This document shows positions 7,197-8,397 of a stretch of 8,397 nucleotides of DNA, piece by piece; the first letter of the stretch is position 1, and every line of letters begins with the position of its first letter. The stretch covers positions 1 through 8,397 of the forward strand of contig JAKAXF010000024.1 of NCBI GenBank assembly GCA_021816645.1, written 5' to 3'. Source of the stretch: Microcaldota archaeon (GTDB taxonomy: Archaea > Micrarchaeota > Micrarchaeia > Micrarchaeales > Micrarchaeaceae). Position numbers and translations under genes: made by a program. The notes beneath the pieces are model-generated. The model worked only from the letters and a program-made list of their open reading frames with translations, did no database searches and was not told the origin of the DNA.

Positions 7197-7610
7197 TCAT
7201 ACTACGTTTATCATCATCCTCTTCTTGACGGCGTTTATTACGTGACCGTAGTCGCGGTAGTGCATTATTGCAGTCAGCGACAGGGTGTAGGAACCCTTTT
7301 CTGTAGCTGAACCTCCGAACAGGTCGACTTTCAGCTCTTTCTCCTCGTTGGGGTTCATGTTGCCTATCCTTATCTCCTTCTGCTTCGAGAGCCCCATTTC
7401 GTCGAAGCCTATCTTCGACGGCGCTTCGATTACGACCGAGGTTAGAAGCGGTTCTGTAGTCATGTTCGCAAGATGTATGAACATCGTGGCAACGCTCTTC
7501 TTGTTCGCTTCCAGCCTGTATGGCACAAGCTCGACCGAAAGCCTGTACGGAGGGTTCTTCATCAACTCTGAGCTGACGTCCTTCTTACCGAATATATTGA
7601 ACAACGACAT
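7197..7610 (-). CDS. conserved-looking archaeal beta-sandwich protein of unknown function
   Basis: 137 residues on the minus strand. After a short amphipathic N-terminus (MSLFNIFGKK) the rest alternates short strands with polar turns: YRLSVELVPYRLEANK, SVATMFIHLAN, PLLTSVVIEAP, EIRIGNMNPNEEKELKVDL, YTLSLTAIMHYRDY, and RMMINVV at the end. The pattern, including the NPNEEKEL turn before a strand, is typical of Ig-like or CARDB-like sandwiches that bind other proteins. There is no signal peptide or membrane helix, so it should be cytosolic. Similar soluble beta proteins seem familiar from archaeal genomes, but no function or name can be given. It converges on top6A with 2 nt between stops and has its own TATA promoter at 7655-7662. 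Confidence 0.85.
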   Translation of the reverse strand: MSLFNIFGKKDVSSELMKNPPYRLSVELVPYRLEANKKSVATMFIHLANMTTEPLLTSVVIEAPSKIGFDEMGLSKQKEIRIGNMNPNEEKELKVDLFGGSATEKGSYTLSLTAIMHYRDYGHVINAVKKRMMINVV

Positions 7611-7654
7611 TCTACCACTAAACGAAGTTTTAACGTTTTAATATTCAGCTTTGG

Positions 7655-7662
7655 TATTTATA
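7655..7662 (-). promoter_or_regulatory. TATA box of the minus-strand beta-sandwich gene
   Basis: Read on the minus strand this is TATAAATA, close to the archaeal TATA consensus. It lies 45-52 nt before the ATG ending at 7610, predicting a start of transcription near 7630 and a leader of about 20 nt that contains a GGTAG Shine-Dalgarno-like motif. Confidence 0.55.
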
Positions 7663-7720
7663 ATTTTTATTGTACGGTGCCGGAAGTGCGTAATAGCACT
7701 GCGTGAACCCCATAGGTAGC

Positions 7721-7728
7721 TTTAAATT
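7721..7728 (+). promoter_or_regulatory. TATA box of the 143-aa orphan gene
   Basis: TTTAAATT lies about 32-39 nt before the ATG at 7760 and predicts transcription starting near 7750, giving a very short leader. It lies inside the longer reading frame that opens at GTG 7703, which argues that the first 19 codons of that frame are not translated. TTTATAAAG at 7742-7750 is a second possible TATA element, which would suit the internal ATG at 7793. Confidence 0.45.
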
Positions 7729-7759
7729 CTTATTTCTACAATTTATAAAGCAAGATAGT

Positions 7760-8191
7760 ATGCCCATAAAGTATAATCTTACATGGGCCGATATGCTTTC
7801 AACAAAAATTCATAAAGCCGCGATAAAAAATTCTGAGAAGCTGGATGAGGAAGAGCACATTAGCATGCTGATAGGAGTAATAGTAGCGGCGCTCTCATCG
7901 GCACACTCCTGGCAGACATATAAGGCGACGAAAGAGGCGCCGACCGGCCTCGGCAAACAGGAGGTGAAGGATGAATACTTGAGAGCTCTCAGCGAAGGCT
8001 GGAAGAACATCACTTATACAGACATAAGCGAAATCGCTGAGGACAGCAACATAGAAAATTCGTTCAGTACGTGGCTCGCCTTCAACGTAGACAAAAAGGA
8101 GCACGACGACTACAAGGAGGCGTGGAAGACCCTGCTTGAGCAGATGAAGAGCAGCTGCGACGACGTAAAGAGAGGGGAGGAAAACCCCTGA
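7760..8191 (+). CDS. unrecognised 143-aa helical soluble protein
   Basis: The protein is predicted by eye to be almost entirely helical and polar. One more hydrophobic helix (about residues 34-48, ISMLIGVIVAALSSA) is too short and broken by small residues to be a confident membrane segment. The C-terminal half is rich in Glu, Asp, Lys and Trp (four Trp in total), and the protein ends with a charged tail. No nucleotide-binding, metal-binding or DNA-binding motif is evident. The frame is open back to GTG 7703, but that start would precede the TATA-like element at 7721-7728, so the ATG at 7760 is chosen; it lacks a Shine-Dalgarno, in keeping with a short-leader transcript. Codon use (AGG, ATA) fits the resident genome. 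Function unknown. Confidence 0.75.
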   Translation: MPIKYNLTWADMLSTKIHKAAIKNSEKLDEEEHISMLIGVIVAALSSAHSWQTYKATKEAPTGLGKQEVKDEYLRALSEGWKNITYTDISEIAEDSNIENSFSTWLAFNVDKKEHDDYKEAWKTLLEQMKSSCDDVKRGEENP

Positions 8192-8397
8192 CACAATATT
8201 AGTTCAATACTGTTTCTGGATATTCTGTACAGAGGGAGGGATAGAAGCGCATGGTTAGGAAGAAACGATGATTAAATGGCAAATTACGAGTATAATATCT
8301 GTAGATACAAAACTAAATTTTGCCGTTCTGTAGAGCCATCGGTCGTCGCTTAATATAATTCCTTTTTCATATATATGGAGTGTGATTTTTTAAGACC
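8192..8397. other. region with no clear gene; tiny ORFs, hairpin, possible edge promoter
   Basis: Only very short frames are present. A 6-codon frame starting at 8251 (MVRKKR) ends in TGA overlapping the ATG of a 21-codon frame at 8268-8333 (MIKWQITSIISVDTKLNFAVL). A GGGAGGG motif at 8234-8240 lies slightly too far upstream to be a confident Shine-Dalgarno. A stem GGCAAA/TTTGCC (8278-8283 with 8319-8324) encloses a smaller stem TATC/GATA (8296-8299 with 8304-8307). An A/T block at 8368-8376 (CATATATAT) could be a TATA box for a gene beyond the right edge. No tRNA or box C/D RNA is seen. Confidence 0.4.
8278..8324. repeat. nested inverted repeat (possible hairpin)
   Basis: The outer arms GGCAAA and TTTGCC pair perfectly over 6 bp, extendable by two pairs with one bulged T. 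The inner arms TATC and GATA enclose a 4-nt loop. It is not followed by a T run and could be a structured leader or RNA element, or chance in an A/T-rich stretch. Confidence 0.25.

Noticed and set aside
7685..7700. Short inverted repeat AGTGC/GCACT in the divergent intergenic region
   Set aside because: Only 5 bp with a 6-nt loop; expected by chance. An operator cannot be claimed.
1..8397. CRISPR array, tRNA, rRNA or insertion sequence
   Set aside because: No regularly spaced repeats, cloverleaf sequence, rRNA signature, transposase or terminal inverted repeats with target duplications were seen.

Overview
The window looks archaeal, most likely from a small-genome (DPANN/Micrarchaeota-like) lineage. 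It carries an archaeal membrane-anchored LonB protease, a DNA topoisomerase VI A subunit, TATA-type promoters a short distance before start codons, GGTG/AGGT Shine-Dalgarno motifs, and very heavy use of AGG (Arg) and ATA (Ile) codons. Topo VI argues against Thermoplasmatales, which lack it. The lineage call is an inference; no rRNA is present to confirm it.

Region 1 (1-3816, + strand) is a tight operon entering from beyond the left edge. It holds the 3' end of an unrecognised coiled-coil gene, a 248-aa membrane-anchored protein, a 62-aa two-TM protein, a 91-aa three-TM protein and a 749-aa HerA/VirB4-superfamily ATPase. Junctions are 1-nt overlap, 13-nt overlap, abutting, and 8-nt gap. The order of small hydrophobic proteins followed directly by a VirB4-like ATPase resembles VirB2-VirB3-VirB4 cores and the archaeal Ced/Ted DNA-transfer systems. 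It may be a reduced, undescribed DNA-translocation or secretion module, and it is the most interesting part of the window.

Region 2 (3817-4097) has no intact gene. It contains a protein-like reading frame broken by one in-frame TAG, whose second half encodes a strong transmembrane helix with a basic tail. This is probably the remnant of a small membrane-protein gene. The lon promoter follows it.

Region 3 (4098-7194) holds two housekeeping genes, lonB and top6A, each with its own apparent promoter. The top6B partner is not in the window. A conserved-looking archaeal beta-rich protein (7197-7610, minus strand) converges on top6A with only 2 nt between the stops.

Region 4 (7611-8397) starts with a divergent promoter region, followed by an unrecognised 143-aa helical soluble protein. 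A final stretch of about 200 nt holds only tiny reading frames, a possible hairpin and a possible promoter for a gene beyond the right edge. No rRNA, tRNA, CRISPR array or insertion sequence was seen.
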